This document shows positions 1 to 8,197 of a DNA stretch of 14,503 bases, piece after piece; the first letter of the stretch is position 1; the number at the start of each line of letters is the position of its first letter. Under the pieces are notes generated by a model, which saw only the letters and a program-made list of their open reading frames with translations, was not told where the DNA came from and did no database searches. The DNA comes from Methylophilaceae bacterium (lineage in GTDB: Bacteria > Pseudomonadota > Gammaproteobacteria > Burkholderiales > Methylophilaceae): contig JANYIK010000167.1 of assembly GCA_025362115.1 (NCBI GenBank), forward strand, positions 1-14,503, given 5' to 3'. Both the position numbers and the translations under genes were made by a program.

Positions 1-180
1 GTCGACCAGGATTTTGTTATTTGGGAATTTAGCCTTCAGGGTTTCCAGCATCTTGATACCGTTGTGCTTGATGCATGGGGTACCAATTTCAAGAATGTCC
101 ACGTGAGGAGCTACCTTGGTAGCCAGTGCCACGGTACCGTCAAAATCCAGTGAATCTAATGCCATTTGGGTCATTGCCAC
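1..180 (-). CDS. hps: 3-hexulose-6-phosphate synthase, N-terminal part (truncated by window edge)
   Basis: Hexulose-6-phosphate synthase condenses formaldehyde with ribulose 5-phosphate, the entry step of the assimilatory ribulose monophosphate cycle in the cytosol. The 60 visible residues begin MAMTQMALDSLDFDG and contain ILEIGTPCIKHNGIK and end KILVD. These are hallmark segments of the family, including acidic residues of the TIM-barrel active site (LALD-type Asp and the LEIG Glu). The start is GTG at 180-178, preceded by GGAGGA (187-192) with 6-nt spacing. It gives the N-terminus expected from remembered Methylophilaceae homologues; the ATG at 174 would be too far from that ribosome binding site. 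The remaining about 150 residues lie outside the window. The gene is on the same strand as fdhA but 116 nt downstream of it, so it probably has its own promoter. The family call is firm; the species assignment is not. Confidence 0.93.
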   Translation of the reverse strand, partial: MAMTQMALDSLDFDGTVALATKVAPHVDILEIGTPCIKHNGIKMLETLKAKFPNNKILVD

Positions 181-296
181 GATATATCCTCCAAATTTGG
201 GTGTTGCTCTAAGGGTTTATGAAAAGCGTTTGTGAAATATTACCATCTTAATTACGCGGCTAATAATACCTTTTTTCTGCAATTTAGGCATTATTT
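181..296 (-). promoter_or_regulatory. AT-rich upstream region of hps
   Basis: This 116-nt gap lies between the stop codon of fdhA and the start of hps and is much richer in A and T than the flanking genes. It carries the hps ribosome binding site (187-192) and an inverted repeat at its fdhA end. Several TAATAT/TATTAT-like hexamers occur, but none has a convincing -35 partner at 16-18 nt. An hps promoter is therefore inferred from the gap length and base composition and is not pinpointed. Confidence 0.4.
262..295 (-). repeat. Inverted repeat just after the fdhA stop codon
   Basis: Arms of 9 nt (AATAATACC at 262-270 and GGCATTATT at 287-295) are complementary apart from one position that would be a G-U pair in RNA. 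They are separated by a 16-nt loop. The repeat lies one base downstream of the fdhA stop. It is AT-rich with a large loop and is not followed by a run of U in the minus-strand transcript, so it is a poor intrinsic terminator. It could be an mRNA 3'-end structure or a protein-binding site. Confidence 0.35.
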
Positions 297-3089
297 TTAC
301 GCCATTGCTGCTGCTTCAACTGCGGGGCTGTGATAGCCCAAATCAAGGGGCGCTGCACCGCCCTTACTTACGCGTACCGCACAGTATTTTACTTCGGCAA
401 TTTTTGCGTACGGGTCTAGTGCTTGGTTGGTGAGTTTATTGGCTGCCGCTTCGTAGTAGCAGAATGCCATGAACACACTGCCACGTGGCATACCATCATC
501 GGCACGGGCGTAAAGAGTGACTTTGCCTCGTCGTGATTCTACAGTGAGCACATCGTCTGGAACTGCGCCAATGGCGTCTAAGTCCAGCGGGTGCATACTG
601 ACCGTAGGTGCGGGTTCGATGGCATCTAATACGTTGGCGCGACGCGTCATGCTGCCAGTGTGCCAGTGCTCCAGTTGGCGGCCAGTAATTAACACCAGCG
701 GATACTCAGCATCTGGGCGTTCATCGGCGGGGATGATGTCAGCAGGAACGAATTTGCCTCTTCCGTTAGGGCGTGGAAAGTCTTCTTCAAAGATGACTTC
801 TTGTCCAGGGTCGCCTTCTTGCTCGCAAGGGTAGGTCACTGCACTGTCACGCTCCAAACGCTCCCAAGTAATTCCGGCGATGCTGTCCATGGCTTTGCGC
901 ATTTCGTTGAATACGTCTTTAACGCCACTGTAGTTCCAGTTCAAGCCTAAGCGCTTTGCGATTTCCTGAATAATCCACAAGTCTTGACGTGCCTCGCCAG
1001 GAGGTTCCACGGCTTGGCGACCAAGCTGTACGATGCGATCCGTGTTGGTGAAGGTGCCGGTTTTTTCAGAGTAGGAAGAAGCGGGTAATACCACGTCGGC
1101 TAGAAATGCAGTTTCGGTCATGAACAAATCTTGCACAATTAAATGCTCAAGATTGGCTAATCCAGCGCATGAGTGATTGCTGTTGGGGTCGGACATGGCG
1201 GGGTTCTCGCCTTCCACATACATGCCTTTAATCTTGCCGTCATAGGCGGCATCCATGATTTCCACCACGGTTAAACCGGGTTTACTATCGAGTTTGGCGT
1301 TCCACAGACTTTCAAATCTTGCATGTGCATCAGCATTATCTACGCGCAAATAATCGGGAAAGCACATAGGAATCAAGCCTACATCCGAAGCGCCTTGCAC
1401 GTTATTCTGGCCTCTTAATGGGTGTAAGCCAGTGCCGCGACGGCCTATTTGGCCGGTGACCATGGAAAGTGCAATCAAGCAGCGCGAGTTGTCGGTGCCA
1501 TGCACGTGTTGAGAGATGCCCATGCCCCATAGAATCATCGAGCTTTTAGAGGTGGCATACAGTCTTGCCACTTCACGTAAAGTTTGCGCGTCTATGCCAC
1601 ATAAAGGTGCCATCGCTTCTGGCGTGTAGCCTTTGATATTCTCTTTCAGCGCTTCGTAGTTTTCGGTGCGATTTTTGACGAATTCTTCGTCTACCAAACC
1701 TTCGGTGACGATGACGTTGAGTAGAGCGTTGAGCATCGCCACATCAGTATCTGGTTTGAAGGGTAAGTAATACTCAGCGTGCCGCGCCAATTCAGTACGG
1801 CGTGGATCCATCAGAATCAGTTTGGTCGTACCTTTTTTCACCGCGTTTTTGATGAAGGTAGCAGCTACAGGATGGTTCACAACTGGATTAGAGCCGATGA
1901 TGATGACCACTTCCGCATATTGCACGTCGGACACTGGGTTAGACACAGCGCCAGAGCCTACACCTTCTAGCAGTGCAACCACGGAGGAGGCGTGACACAG
2001 ACGCGTGCAGTGGTCTACGTTATTGGTGCCAAAACCTGTACGGATGAGTTTTTGGAACAAATACGCTTCTTCGTTGCTGCCCTTGGCCGAGCCAAAGCCC
2101 GCCAGCGCGTATTTGCCATCGCGTTCAAGAATTTTCTTCAAGCCATTGGCGGCGAAATCCAGCGCTTCATCCCAACTGGCTTCGCGGAATAACTCATAAG
2201 GATTAGCAGGGTCAAGCTCGGCATTGATGTCTTTCTTTGCGCCGGGTTTGCGTATCAGCGGCTTGGTCAGTCTATGTTGATGGTTAGGGTAGTCAAAACC
2301 GTAGCGCCCTTTGACACATAAACGACCATGATTGGCTGGGCCGTCGCGCCCCGTGACCTTGATGATCTTGTTGTCTTTGACATGGTAGGTCAGCTGGCAA
2401 CCCACGCCGCAGAAAGGGCATCCGGAATCCACTTTTTTGTCTGGCACTACTTCAGATGCCCCATTACCTGGTGAAAGCGCACCCGTAGGACATGCTTGAA
2501 CGCATTCGCCGCAGGTGACGCACGTGCTGTCACCCATAGGATCGCCCTGATCGAACACAATTTCAGAATGACTGCCACGGAAAGCATAGCCGATGACATC
2601 GTTGACTTCGGTCTCGCGACAGGCACGAACACAACGGGTACATTGGATACAGGCATCCAGATTGACTGCAATGGCAGGGTTGGAAAGATCCGCATCCGGT
2701 GACAAACGGGGGGCAAAGCGAGGATTTTTCACCTCCATCTTGTTTGCCCACTGGGTGAGTTCGTTGTCCAGTGTGTATTGCTTTTCGGGCATGTCGGAAA
2801 GCAGTAATTCCAGCACCATTTTTTGCGCTTTTACTGCGCGTTCATTATTAGAGTGCACTTCCATATCGGCAGCGGGTGCTCGGCAGCAAGATGGCGCCAA
2901 AACACGTTCGCCTTTGATCTCCACCATGCAAGCGCGGCAATTACCATCTGGGCGCAGGTCTTCGCTATAGCACAGATGTGGGATTTCCACGCCATGTCGT
3001 TTGGCGGTCTGGATGATGGTTTCGCCCTCGAACGCGGTGACGTTTTCACCGTTGAGCAGGAAGTTGATGGTATTAGCGGGTGCATTCAT
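297..3089 (-). CDS. fdhA: NAD-dependent formate dehydrogenase, catalytic (alpha) molybdopterin subunit
   Basis: This is the catalytic subunit of a cytosolic NAD-linked formate dehydrogenase (formate + NAD+ to CO2 + NADH), 930 aa. An N-terminal [2Fe-2S] domain has C40, C51, C54 and C68/C69. Two ferredoxin [4Fe-4S] motifs follow, CIQCTRCVRAC (C147-C157) and CVTCGECVQACP (C190-C200). The bis-MGD oxidoreductase domain starts with its own cluster ligands C224, C227, C231 and C258. C365 in DHCTRLCHASSV occupies the metal-ligand position (Sec in E. coli FdhF), followed by the conserved His. No Tat or Sec signal peptide is visible, which fits a soluble enzyme. The ATG at 3089 has an AGGA-type ribosome binding site in the 11-nt gap after fdhB. 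Together with the fused FdhB, it resembles FDH1 of Methylobacterium extorquens, a tungsten enzyme; whether Mo or W is used here cannot be read from the sequence. Confidence 0.95.
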   Translation of the reverse strand: MNAPANTINFLLNGENVTAFEGETIIQTAKRHGVEIPHLCYSEDLRPDGNCRACMVEIKGERVLAPSCCRAPAADMEVHSNNERAVKAQKMVLELLLSDMPEKQYTLDNELTQWANKMEVKNPRFAPRLSPDADLSNPAIAVNLDACIQCTRCVRACRETEVNDVIGYAFRGSHSEIVFDQGDPMGDSTCVTCGECVQACPTGALSPGNGASEVVPDKKVDSGCPFCGVGCQLTYHVKDNKIIKVTGRDGPANHGRLCVKGRYGFDYPNHQHRLTKPLIRKPGAKKDINAELDPANPYELFREASWDEALDFAANGLKKILERDGKYALAGFGSAKGSNEEAYLFQKLIRTGFGTNNVDHCTRLCHASSVVALLEGVGSGAVSNPVSDVQYAEVVIIIGSNPVVNHPVAATFIKNAVKKGTTKLILMDPRRTELARHAEYYLPFKPDTDVAMLNALLNVIVTEGLVDEEFVKNRTENYEALKENIKGYTPEAMAPLCGIDAQTLREVARLYATSKSSMILWGMGISQHVHGTDNSRCLIALSMVTGQIGRRGTGLHPLRGQNNVQGASDVGLIPMCFPDYLRVDNADAHARFESLWNAKLDSKPGLTVVEIMDAAYDGKIKGMYVEGENPAMSDPNSNHSCAGLANLEHLIVQDLFMTETAFLADVVLPASSYSEKTGTFTNTDRIVQLGRQAVEPPGEARQDLWIIQEIAKRLGLNWNYSGVKDVFNEMRKAMDSIAGITWERLERDSAVTYPCEQEGDPGQEVIFEEDFPRPNGRGKFVPADIIPADERPDAEYPLVLITGRQLEHWHTGSMTRRANVLDAIEPAPTVSMHPLDLDAIGAVPDDVLTVESRRGKVTLYARADDGMPRGSVFMAFCYYEAAANKLTNQALDPYAKIAEVKYCAVRVSKGGAAPLDLGYHSPAVEAAAMA

Positions 3090-3100
3090 GAGGGGTAATC

Positions 3101-4783
3101 CTACTTTAATTCGTCGGCAAAGTATTTAATCACACAGTTCAGCGGATTTGGTGCTGCTTGACCTAAGCCGCAAATAGAAGCATCCATCATGGCCACAGAG
3201 AGTTCATCCAGCAAGGGTTTATCCCAAGTTTTTTGTGCCATCAGCTTGACCGCCTTGGCAGTGCCCACGCGGCAGGGCGTGCATTGGCCGCAGGATTCAT
3301 CCTCGAAAAACTTCATGGCATTAAGCGCCAAATCGCGTGCTTTATCATGTTGCGAAAACACCACTACGGCAGCTGAACCAATGAAGCAGCCATACTGATT
3401 CAGCGTATCAAAATCCATCGGTACATCGCCTAGGCTCGCAGGCAGAATCCCACCCGATGCGCCACCAGGGAAATAGCCGTAGAACTCATGACCAGCCTGC
3501 ATGCCACCGCAATATTCGTCTATGAGTTCACGCATGGAAATACCAGCCGGGGCCAGATGTACACCGGGTTTATTGACGCGACCGCTCACCGAGAATGAAC
3601 GTAAACCTTTACGCTCGCGGCGACCATGCGCCGTGAACCATTCCGCGCCTTTTTCCACGATATCGCGCACCCAGTACACCGATTCCATGTTGTGCTCCAG
3701 CGTGGGGCGGCCAAACAGGCCGACCTGGGCGACAAAAGGCGGGCGCAGGCGTGGCATGCCGCGTTTGCCTTCGATAGATTCGATCATGGCGGATTCTTCG
3801 CCGCAGATATAAGCCCCGGCACCGCGCCGCAGATGAATCTCTGGCAGCGCAGCGGGGCGGTTCTTTTGCAGATTGAAAATCTCTTTGGTCAAAATTTTGC
3901 GGCAACCCGCGTATTCATCACGCAGGTAAATCCAGATTTTGGAAATGCCCACCGCCCAAGCGGCAATCAGCATGCCTTCCAGGAAACGATGCGGATCAAG
4001 CTCCAGATAATAGCGATCCTTGAAAGTGCCGGGTTCGCCTTCGTCAATATTGACCGCCATCAAGCGTGGAGAAGGTTGGCTACTGACGATGCGCCATTTG
4101 CGGCCGACGGGGAAGCCTGCGCCACCGAGCCCACGCAAGCCCGAGTTTTCCATGATTTTAATGAGGTCTTCGGCAGTGCGCTTGCCGGACATGCATTCCT
4201 GATAGAGCTGGTAGCCGCCACCCGCCTTGTAGGCATCGTAGCTGACGTAGTTGGTGACTTCCGCTGTAATGGCTTTTGTCGAGACTGCTTGCTGCACATT
4301 TTCTGCGGTGGCGTGGTCTATTGGGTTTTGCCCAACCACGGCTATTGGTGCCGTGTCACAGCGCCCCACACAGGGCACCGGTTGCACGCGCACGCCATCG
4401 CCCAAGCCTTTTTTTAACGCATCTACTAGGCCATGAGCGCCCGCCATTTCACAGGTCAAAGACTCGCACACGCGCACCGTCAACGGGGGTGGCGGTGTTT
4501 GGTTTTCTTTGATGACATCGAAATGATGATAGAAGGTAGCGACTTCATAGACCTCGGTTTGCGACAGTTTCATCTCCGCCGCCAGCGCAGTGATGTGCTT
4601 GGCAGAGATGTGGCCGTAGTGATCCTGAATTTTGTGCAGATGTTCGATGAGCAAATCCGGCGCCCGCGATTCATCCTTGAGCAGCGCAAGAATTTCTGTT
4701 TTAGCGGCAGGGTCAACCACGCGGCCTTTGGGTTTGCCGCGTTTTTGCTTGAGCTTGTCTAATTTGATTATTTGTTCTGACAC
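3101..4783 (-). CDS. fdhB: Formate dehydrogenase, fused NuoE/NuoF-like NADH-binding (beta) subunit
   Basis: This 560-aa protein is the diaphorase half of the formate dehydrogenase, passing electrons from FdhA to NAD+. It fuses two usually separate units. Residues about 25-170 are a NuoE/gamma-like thioredoxin-fold [2Fe-2S] domain with C106, C111, C138 and C142. Residues about 180-560 are NuoF/beta-like, with an FMN-binding segment GLRGLGGAGFPVGRKW (215-230), GEPGTFKDR (249-257), the nucleotide-binding GAGAYICGEES segment (321-331), and [4Fe-4S] ligands CGQCTPC (C498, C501, C504) plus C538. The start is GTG at 4783, with GGAGAG (4789-4794) 5 nt upstream. It lies 2 nt after fhcC and 11 nt before fdhA. 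The fusion matches the FDH1 class and not the three-subunit FDH2/FdsGBA layout. A NADH:quinone oxidoreductase fragment is unlikely because fdhA is adjacent. Confidence 0.93.
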   Translation of the reverse strand: MSEQIIKLDKLKQKRGKPKGRVVDPAAKTEILALLKDESRAPDLLIEHLHKIQDHYGHISAKHITALAAEMKLSQTEVYEVATFYHHFDVIKENQTPPPPLTVRVCESLTCEMAGAHGLVDALKKGLGDGVRVQPVPCVGRCDTAPIAVVGQNPIDHATAENVQQAVSTKAITAEVTNYVSYDAYKAGGGYQLYQECMSGKRTAEDLIKIMENSGLRGLGGAGFPVGRKWRIVSSQPSPRLMAVNIDEGEPGTFKDRYYLELDPHRFLEGMLIAAWAVGISKIWIYLRDEYAGCRKILTKEIFNLQKNRPAALPEIHLRRGAGAYICGEESAMIESIEGKRGMPRLRPPFVAQVGLFGRPTLEHNMESVYWVRDIVEKGAEWFTAHGRRERKGLRSFSVSGRVNKPGVHLAPAGISMRELIDEYCGGMQAGHEFYGYFPGGASGGILPASLGDVPMDFDTLNQYGCFIGSAAVVVFSQHDKARDLALNAMKFFEDESCGQCTPCRVGTAKAVKLMAQKTWDKPLLDELSVAMMDASICGLGQAAPNPLNCVIKYFADELK

Positions 4784-4785
4784 TA

Positions 4786-5604
4786 CTACTCTCCAAACAC
4801 TAGAATTTCACCCTTGCCATCCACGGCAGCATCTCCCGCAAAGCGACGCACACGGTTGTTTTCAAGCTGTGCAAATTTGCTCGGCAGGCCACGCATAGAC
4901 TTAAACATCAGCTTCAGAAATGGCAGGGTGTGGCTGCCACAGTCCTGTATTGTAGGGCTTAATGCGGGCGAATTAAACAGTAATAATGTGCCGCGCCGCA
5001 TACCAAAGCCTAAATAAACCCCCATTTTACCCATCACGCCTATCGTCCCGGCCAACATGCGCGAGGCGCAATAGCTGCCTACATTGCCCTCGATCAATAT
5101 CATGCCGCGCCGCATCTGGTCGCCCGCGCGGTCGCCGGCGTTGCCGGTGATAATCACCGTGCCGCCGCGCATACCTTTTCTGTTGCCCGGTAATGCGCCG
5201 CCCAAAAAGTCGCCGACGTTGCCATGCACATGCAGCAAACCGCCCGCCATTTCGCAGGCGGCAAAGGCTTCCGCATTGCCGTGTAAAGTAATCGCGCCGG
5301 ATTTCATCTGCAACCCTAAATACGCGCCTGTGTTGCCGTGGATGGTAAGGTTGCCGGATTTTAATTTTAGGCCGAGTTTCGCGCCCAAGTAATTAAGTTT
5401 TTCACTGCTGTGGATGACAAGTTGGCTGCTATCGCTGCCAGTAATCTCAAACAGCGCATCGGCGCGAAGCTGCTGGTTGCCGCATTGCAGTGGAATCGCC
5501 TGAATCTCCGCCAGTGACTTATCTGCCAGTAAATCCGGCGTGATGGGTGACATATCCACGCTTTGCTTCGGTTGTGTTTTGAGGGTGAAAGTCAGCGCAC
5601 TCAT
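4786..5604 (-). CDS. fhcC: Formyltransferase/hydrolase complex subunit C
   Basis: FhcC is a structural subunit of the Fhc complex, which converts formyl-H4MPT to formate through a methanofuran-type carrier. The 272-aa protein is homologous to archaeal FwdC/FmdC and to the C-terminal beta-helix domain of glutamate synthase. That fold shows as repeated G-rich rungs over residues about 75-210, with recurring HGN/TGN/EGN turns and phrases such as GAYLGLQMKSGAITLHGN and NVGSYCASRMLAGTIGVMG. No cofactor-binding motif is visible, as expected of a scaffold. The ATG at 5604 overlaps the fhcD stop as ATGA (5601-5604), indicating translational coupling. It is the fourth gene of the operon and is followed after 2 nt by fdhB. 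Confidence 0.95.
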   Translation of the reverse strand: MSALTFTLKTQPKQSVDMSPITPDLLADKSLAEIQAIPLQCGNQQLRADALFEITGSDSSQLVIHSSEKLNYLGAKLGLKLKSGNLTIHGNTGAYLGLQMKSGAITLHGNAEAFAACEMAGGLLHVHGNVGDFLGGALPGNRKGMRGGTVIITGNAGDRAGDQMRRGMILIEGNVGSYCASRMLAGTIGVMGKMGVYLGFGMRRGTLLLFNSPALSPTIQDCGSHTLPFLKLMFKSMRGLPSKFAQLENNRVRRFAGDAAVDGKGEILVFGE

Positions 5605-6521
5605 GCTGTAATCTCACTCATGATTTCCCGCAAATGAAACTGAAACTGCCCTAGTTTTCCGCCATAGTTACCCGCTGAAATACGTTTGATGCCGTTTGCT
5701 GCACCCAGCTCACAAGCTGCCGTGATGCCGACTTTGGTGGCTTTGCGGATGTCGGTTTCGGTGAGGCCGTCGATCACAATTTCCATTACCGACTCGATTT
5801 CTGGTGAAAGCTCGGTGTTGGTGATGCCCTTGAGTGTTGGGCAAAACGCGTCGTTGGTGGAGGCGAACATGGTCTTGTATTTTGAACCGACTTTGGAGCC
5901 GGAGCGCACCACGCCGCCGGGGAAGGGCATGATGACGTTGGGGATTTTTTTCATGGCTTCAATCGCGGCTTCGGCTGCGGCCAAGGCTTGCGGTTGCGAA
6001 GTCGCCAGAATCAGGAAATTTCCGCCACCTATGGCACGCACCATGCCGGTGGTTTCTTCGGTCAAAAACTCGCCATCCATCACCGGAACACGCCAATAGC
6101 GCTTGCCGCCGAACTGTTTGGAGATTTGGAAACCGTCGCCGAAGAACCTTAAATTTTTACCCAGATTGATGGGTGTCACTGTTTCCTTGTCACCCTCAAT
6201 CCCGGAAAATGCCGCCGCTGTGGGGCAGGTGAGGATGCATTGCCCCATGCGGGTTTCCAGCTGTTTCATCAGCACCGCACTACCCATGGCAAACATCAGA
6301 ATCGCCACCCCTGGCCTGGCATCGGGCGTTTCATCGGAGTTAAGTTCGCGCTCGATCCCCGCCTCTACGCCGCAGCCGATGACGGAGGTGGCGAATCCAG
6401 TCATGGCATTCGCCGCGTGGTACGCCCATTTCAGGTTCTGCGCGGTGATGATGACCCGTGTGCCGCGCATGTTGAAGGCTTCGGCGAAGGTGTCGTCTAT
6501 TTCTACGCCATTGATGTTCAT
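5601..6521 (-). CDS. fhcD: Formyltransferase/hydrolase complex subunit D (formylmethanofuran:H4MPT formyltransferase)
   Basis: FhcD is the bacterial Ftr. It moves the formyl group between H4MPT and the methanofuran-type carrier within the Fhc complex. The 306-aa protein carries family-typical segments: an N-terminal INGVEIDDTFAEAFNMRGTR, GFATSVIGCGVEAGIE, MPFPGGVVRSGSKVGSKYK and a C-terminal GNYGGKLGQFQFHLREI. I chose the ATG at 6521 because it aligns with the usual N-terminus (M-x-INGV) and forms an ATGA overlap with the fhcA stop. The upstream ATG at 6551 would add ten residues (MQGQAREDHS) unlike the family. GAGAAG lies upstream of the chosen start. The next gene, fhcC, overlaps its stop in the same ATGA manner. 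Confidence 0.96.
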   Translation of the reverse strand: MNINGVEIDDTFAEAFNMRGTRVIITAQNLKWAYHAANAMTGFATSVIGCGVEAGIERELNSDETPDARPGVAILMFAMGSAVLMKQLETRMGQCILTCPTAAAFSGIEGDKETVTPINLGKNLRFFGDGFQISKQFGGKRYWRVPVMDGEFLTEETTGMVRAIGGGNFLILATSQPQALAAAEAAIEAMKKIPNVIMPFPGGVVRSGSKVGSKYKTMFASTNDAFCPTLKGITNTELSPEIESVMEIVIDGLTETDIRKATKVGITAACELGAANGIKRISAGNYGGKLGQFQFHLREIMSEITA

Positions 6522-8197
6522 GCTGTGGTCTTCTCGCGCCTGCCCTTGCATTCATGCACTTGCACCCGGCCACGCCCGTCATCGGCGATGTGCTGGTCAG
6601 TGACTTTTACATGTTCCATATTCACCGTGTGGTAAGCGTCAAAATACTTTTTAATCTCCTTTTCAATTCCGCGATCAAACTCCGGTTTTACCGTGTGCGT
6701 CGCACCCCAAGTGACTTTTACTACTTGCCCGTCTTTTACGACTAACTCACCGTCCTTGAACACATAATCCGGCTTGGCAAACATGGCCTCGCGGTCAGGC
6801 TGGTCGGTGTAGACCGTGATGTCAGCGCCAGCGCCTGCGCCCAAATGCCCACGGTCGTGCAGCCCCACCAGTTTGGCGGCTCCAGCACGGGTCATGATGG
6901 CGATTTCGTATAAAGAATACTCGCGGTCTATCGAAGCCAGTGTACTCATGGCCTGAGCATCAGGGCTGATGCGCGAGAAAACATCGTTCCTAAAGGTCTT
7001 ATCCATCAATAGCTTGATGAGATGCGGATAGCTGGTAAAAGGCGCGCCGTTGGGATGGTCGGTGGTCAAAAAGATGCGCCACGGGTCATCCACCAGCAAG
7101 AAAATCTCCAAACCTATCGCCCATTGCAGCGCGTTGACGAAGTTCTGATCCTTGTATTTGAACGGTACCACGCCACAACCCGCGTCGCACTCAATATCCA
7201 TACATACCCACTTGTGCGGGCTACCCAAGTGGGCGTTGCGGAATTGGCTCATGTTGTCGCCAGAGGCCGTCACCGTTTGCCCAAACAGAATCTGCCCCAC
7301 GTCTGCCGAGACATTCTTGCGCTGGTTGATGGCTTCGGCGATGCGTGCAGCACCCGATGAAAATTTACGGTCACCCTCCGTGCCGTAAGAGTGAAACTGG
7401 ATGTGGGTGAGGTGGATGGGGTAGCCTTCCACACCTGCCATGGTATTGAGCGTGGTTTCCACGTTGCCCGGTACGCCGAGGTTATTGCCATGCACATGCA
7501 GCGGATGCGGCACGCCTAGCTCGTAAACCGCGCGGGATAAAGTGTTTAGCACTTCTCTGGGGGTCACTTGATAGTGCGAATTCTGTTCGTCCAAATCCAA
7601 AAATCGCTGGTTGAATTTGAAGGCGCTAATACCGCCCGCATTCACCACCTTGATGCCCATGGCTTGCGAAGCATGCATGGTCCACGCCACATAATCGTTG
7701 ATGGCATTCTGGTCGCGTTTTGCCGCCATCATGCGCAGCAGCAGGTCGTCGCTACCCAGCATGGCGTAGCCGCCTTTATCAATGATCGGCGTGTCACCCA
7801 TTTCCAGATGCGCCTGTCGCGCATTGATAGGCAACACGGCTGGCTCGAAACCTGCGGTATAACCCATCTCGGCGTAACGATAACCGGTGGTCAGGGTGGA
7901 GGGGGCGACATGACCGCATCCGGCGCGACATAGCTCGGTGTGTGCCACGGGGTCGCCGCGGTGGTCTTCCGGCAGCAGCATCCGCGCGATATTCACCTTG
8001 CCGCCGCCAATGTGCGTGTGCATGTCAATCGCACCTGCCATGACGATTTTGCCGCTTAAGTTGTATTCTTGGTTAACGGGTTCGTGTTCCAAAGGCCGTT
8101 CCACGATGCGCCCATCGCGGATGTAGATATCCCTGATTTGGCCATCAATCTTGTTTGCTGGGTCGTAAACCTTGCCGCCTGTGAGTTTGGTTAGCAT
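6518..8197 (-). CDS. fhcA: Formyltransferase/hydrolase complex subunit A (formylmethanofuran hydrolase, amidohydrolase family)
   Basis: FhcA hydrolyses formyl-methanofuran (or the methylofuran analogue) to formate. It is an FwdA/FmdA homologue of the metal-dependent amidohydrolase superfamily, 559 aa from the ATG. Metal-site candidates are H60 and H62 in DMHTHIGGG, K183 in GIKVVNAGG as the potential carboxylated bridging lysine, H236 in HVHGNN, H266 in LTHIQFHS, and D380 in TTDHPNGAPF. A TTG six bases upstream (8203) is in frame. I prefer the ATG at 8197 because GAAGAAG sits 7 nt before it. The 5' end overlaps the end of fhcB by 7 nt and the 3' end overlaps fhcD by 4 nt (ATGA). The neighbouring fdh genes would remove the formate produced. 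Confidence 0.96.
   Translation of the reverse strand: MLTKLTGGKVYDPANKIDGQIRDIYIRDGRIVERPLEHEPVNQEYNLSGKIVMAGAIDMHTHIGGGKVNIARMLLPEDHRGDPVAHTELCRAGCGHVAPSTLTTGYRYAEMGYTAGFEPAVLPINARQAHLEMGDTPIIDKGGYAMLGSDDLLLRMMAAKRDQNAINDYVAWTMHASQAMGIKVVNAGGISAFKFNQRFLDLDEQNSHYQVTPREVLNTLSRAVYELGVPHPLHVHGNNLGVPGNVETTLNTMAGVEGYPIHLTHIQFHSYGTEGDRKFSSGAARIAEAINQRKNVSADVGQILFGQTVTASGDNMSQFRNAHLGSPHKWVCMDIECDAGCGVVPFKYKDQNFVNALQWAIGLEIFLLVDDPWRIFLTTDHPNGAPFTSYPHLIKLLMDKTFRNDVFSRISPDAQAMSTLASIDREYSLYEIAIMTRAGAAKLVGLHDRGHLGAGAGADITVYTDQPDREAMFAKPDYVFKDGELVVKDGQVVKVTWGATHTVKPEFDRGIEKEIKKYFDAYHTVNMEHVKVTDQHIADDGRGRVQVHECKGRREKTTA

Noticed and set aside
1990..2000. Selenocysteine at the formate dehydrogenase active site
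   Set aside because: The active-site position (C365) is encoded by an ordinary Cys codon in an uninterrupted frame; no in-frame TGA is present.
2593..2970. A 125-codon plus-strand open frame opposite fdhA
   Set aside because: It is antisense to the conserved ferredoxin and [2Fe-2S] region of fdhA and its translation resembles no known family.
3626..4417. A 263-codon open frame on the plus strand opposite fdhB
   Set aside because: It is fully antisense to a gene with intact cofactor motifs, has no recognisable domain, and is explained by the codon bias of fdhB leaving the opposite frame open.
6522..6551. ATG at 6551 as the fhcD start
   Set aside because: The extra MQGQAREDHS is unlike the family N-terminus, and the ATG at 6521 forms the ATGA overlap typical of this operon.
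5686..6603. Two plus-strand open frames of 137 and 166 codons opposite fhcD
   Set aside because: They are shadows of fhcD: low-complexity composition, no ribosome binding site, no domain.
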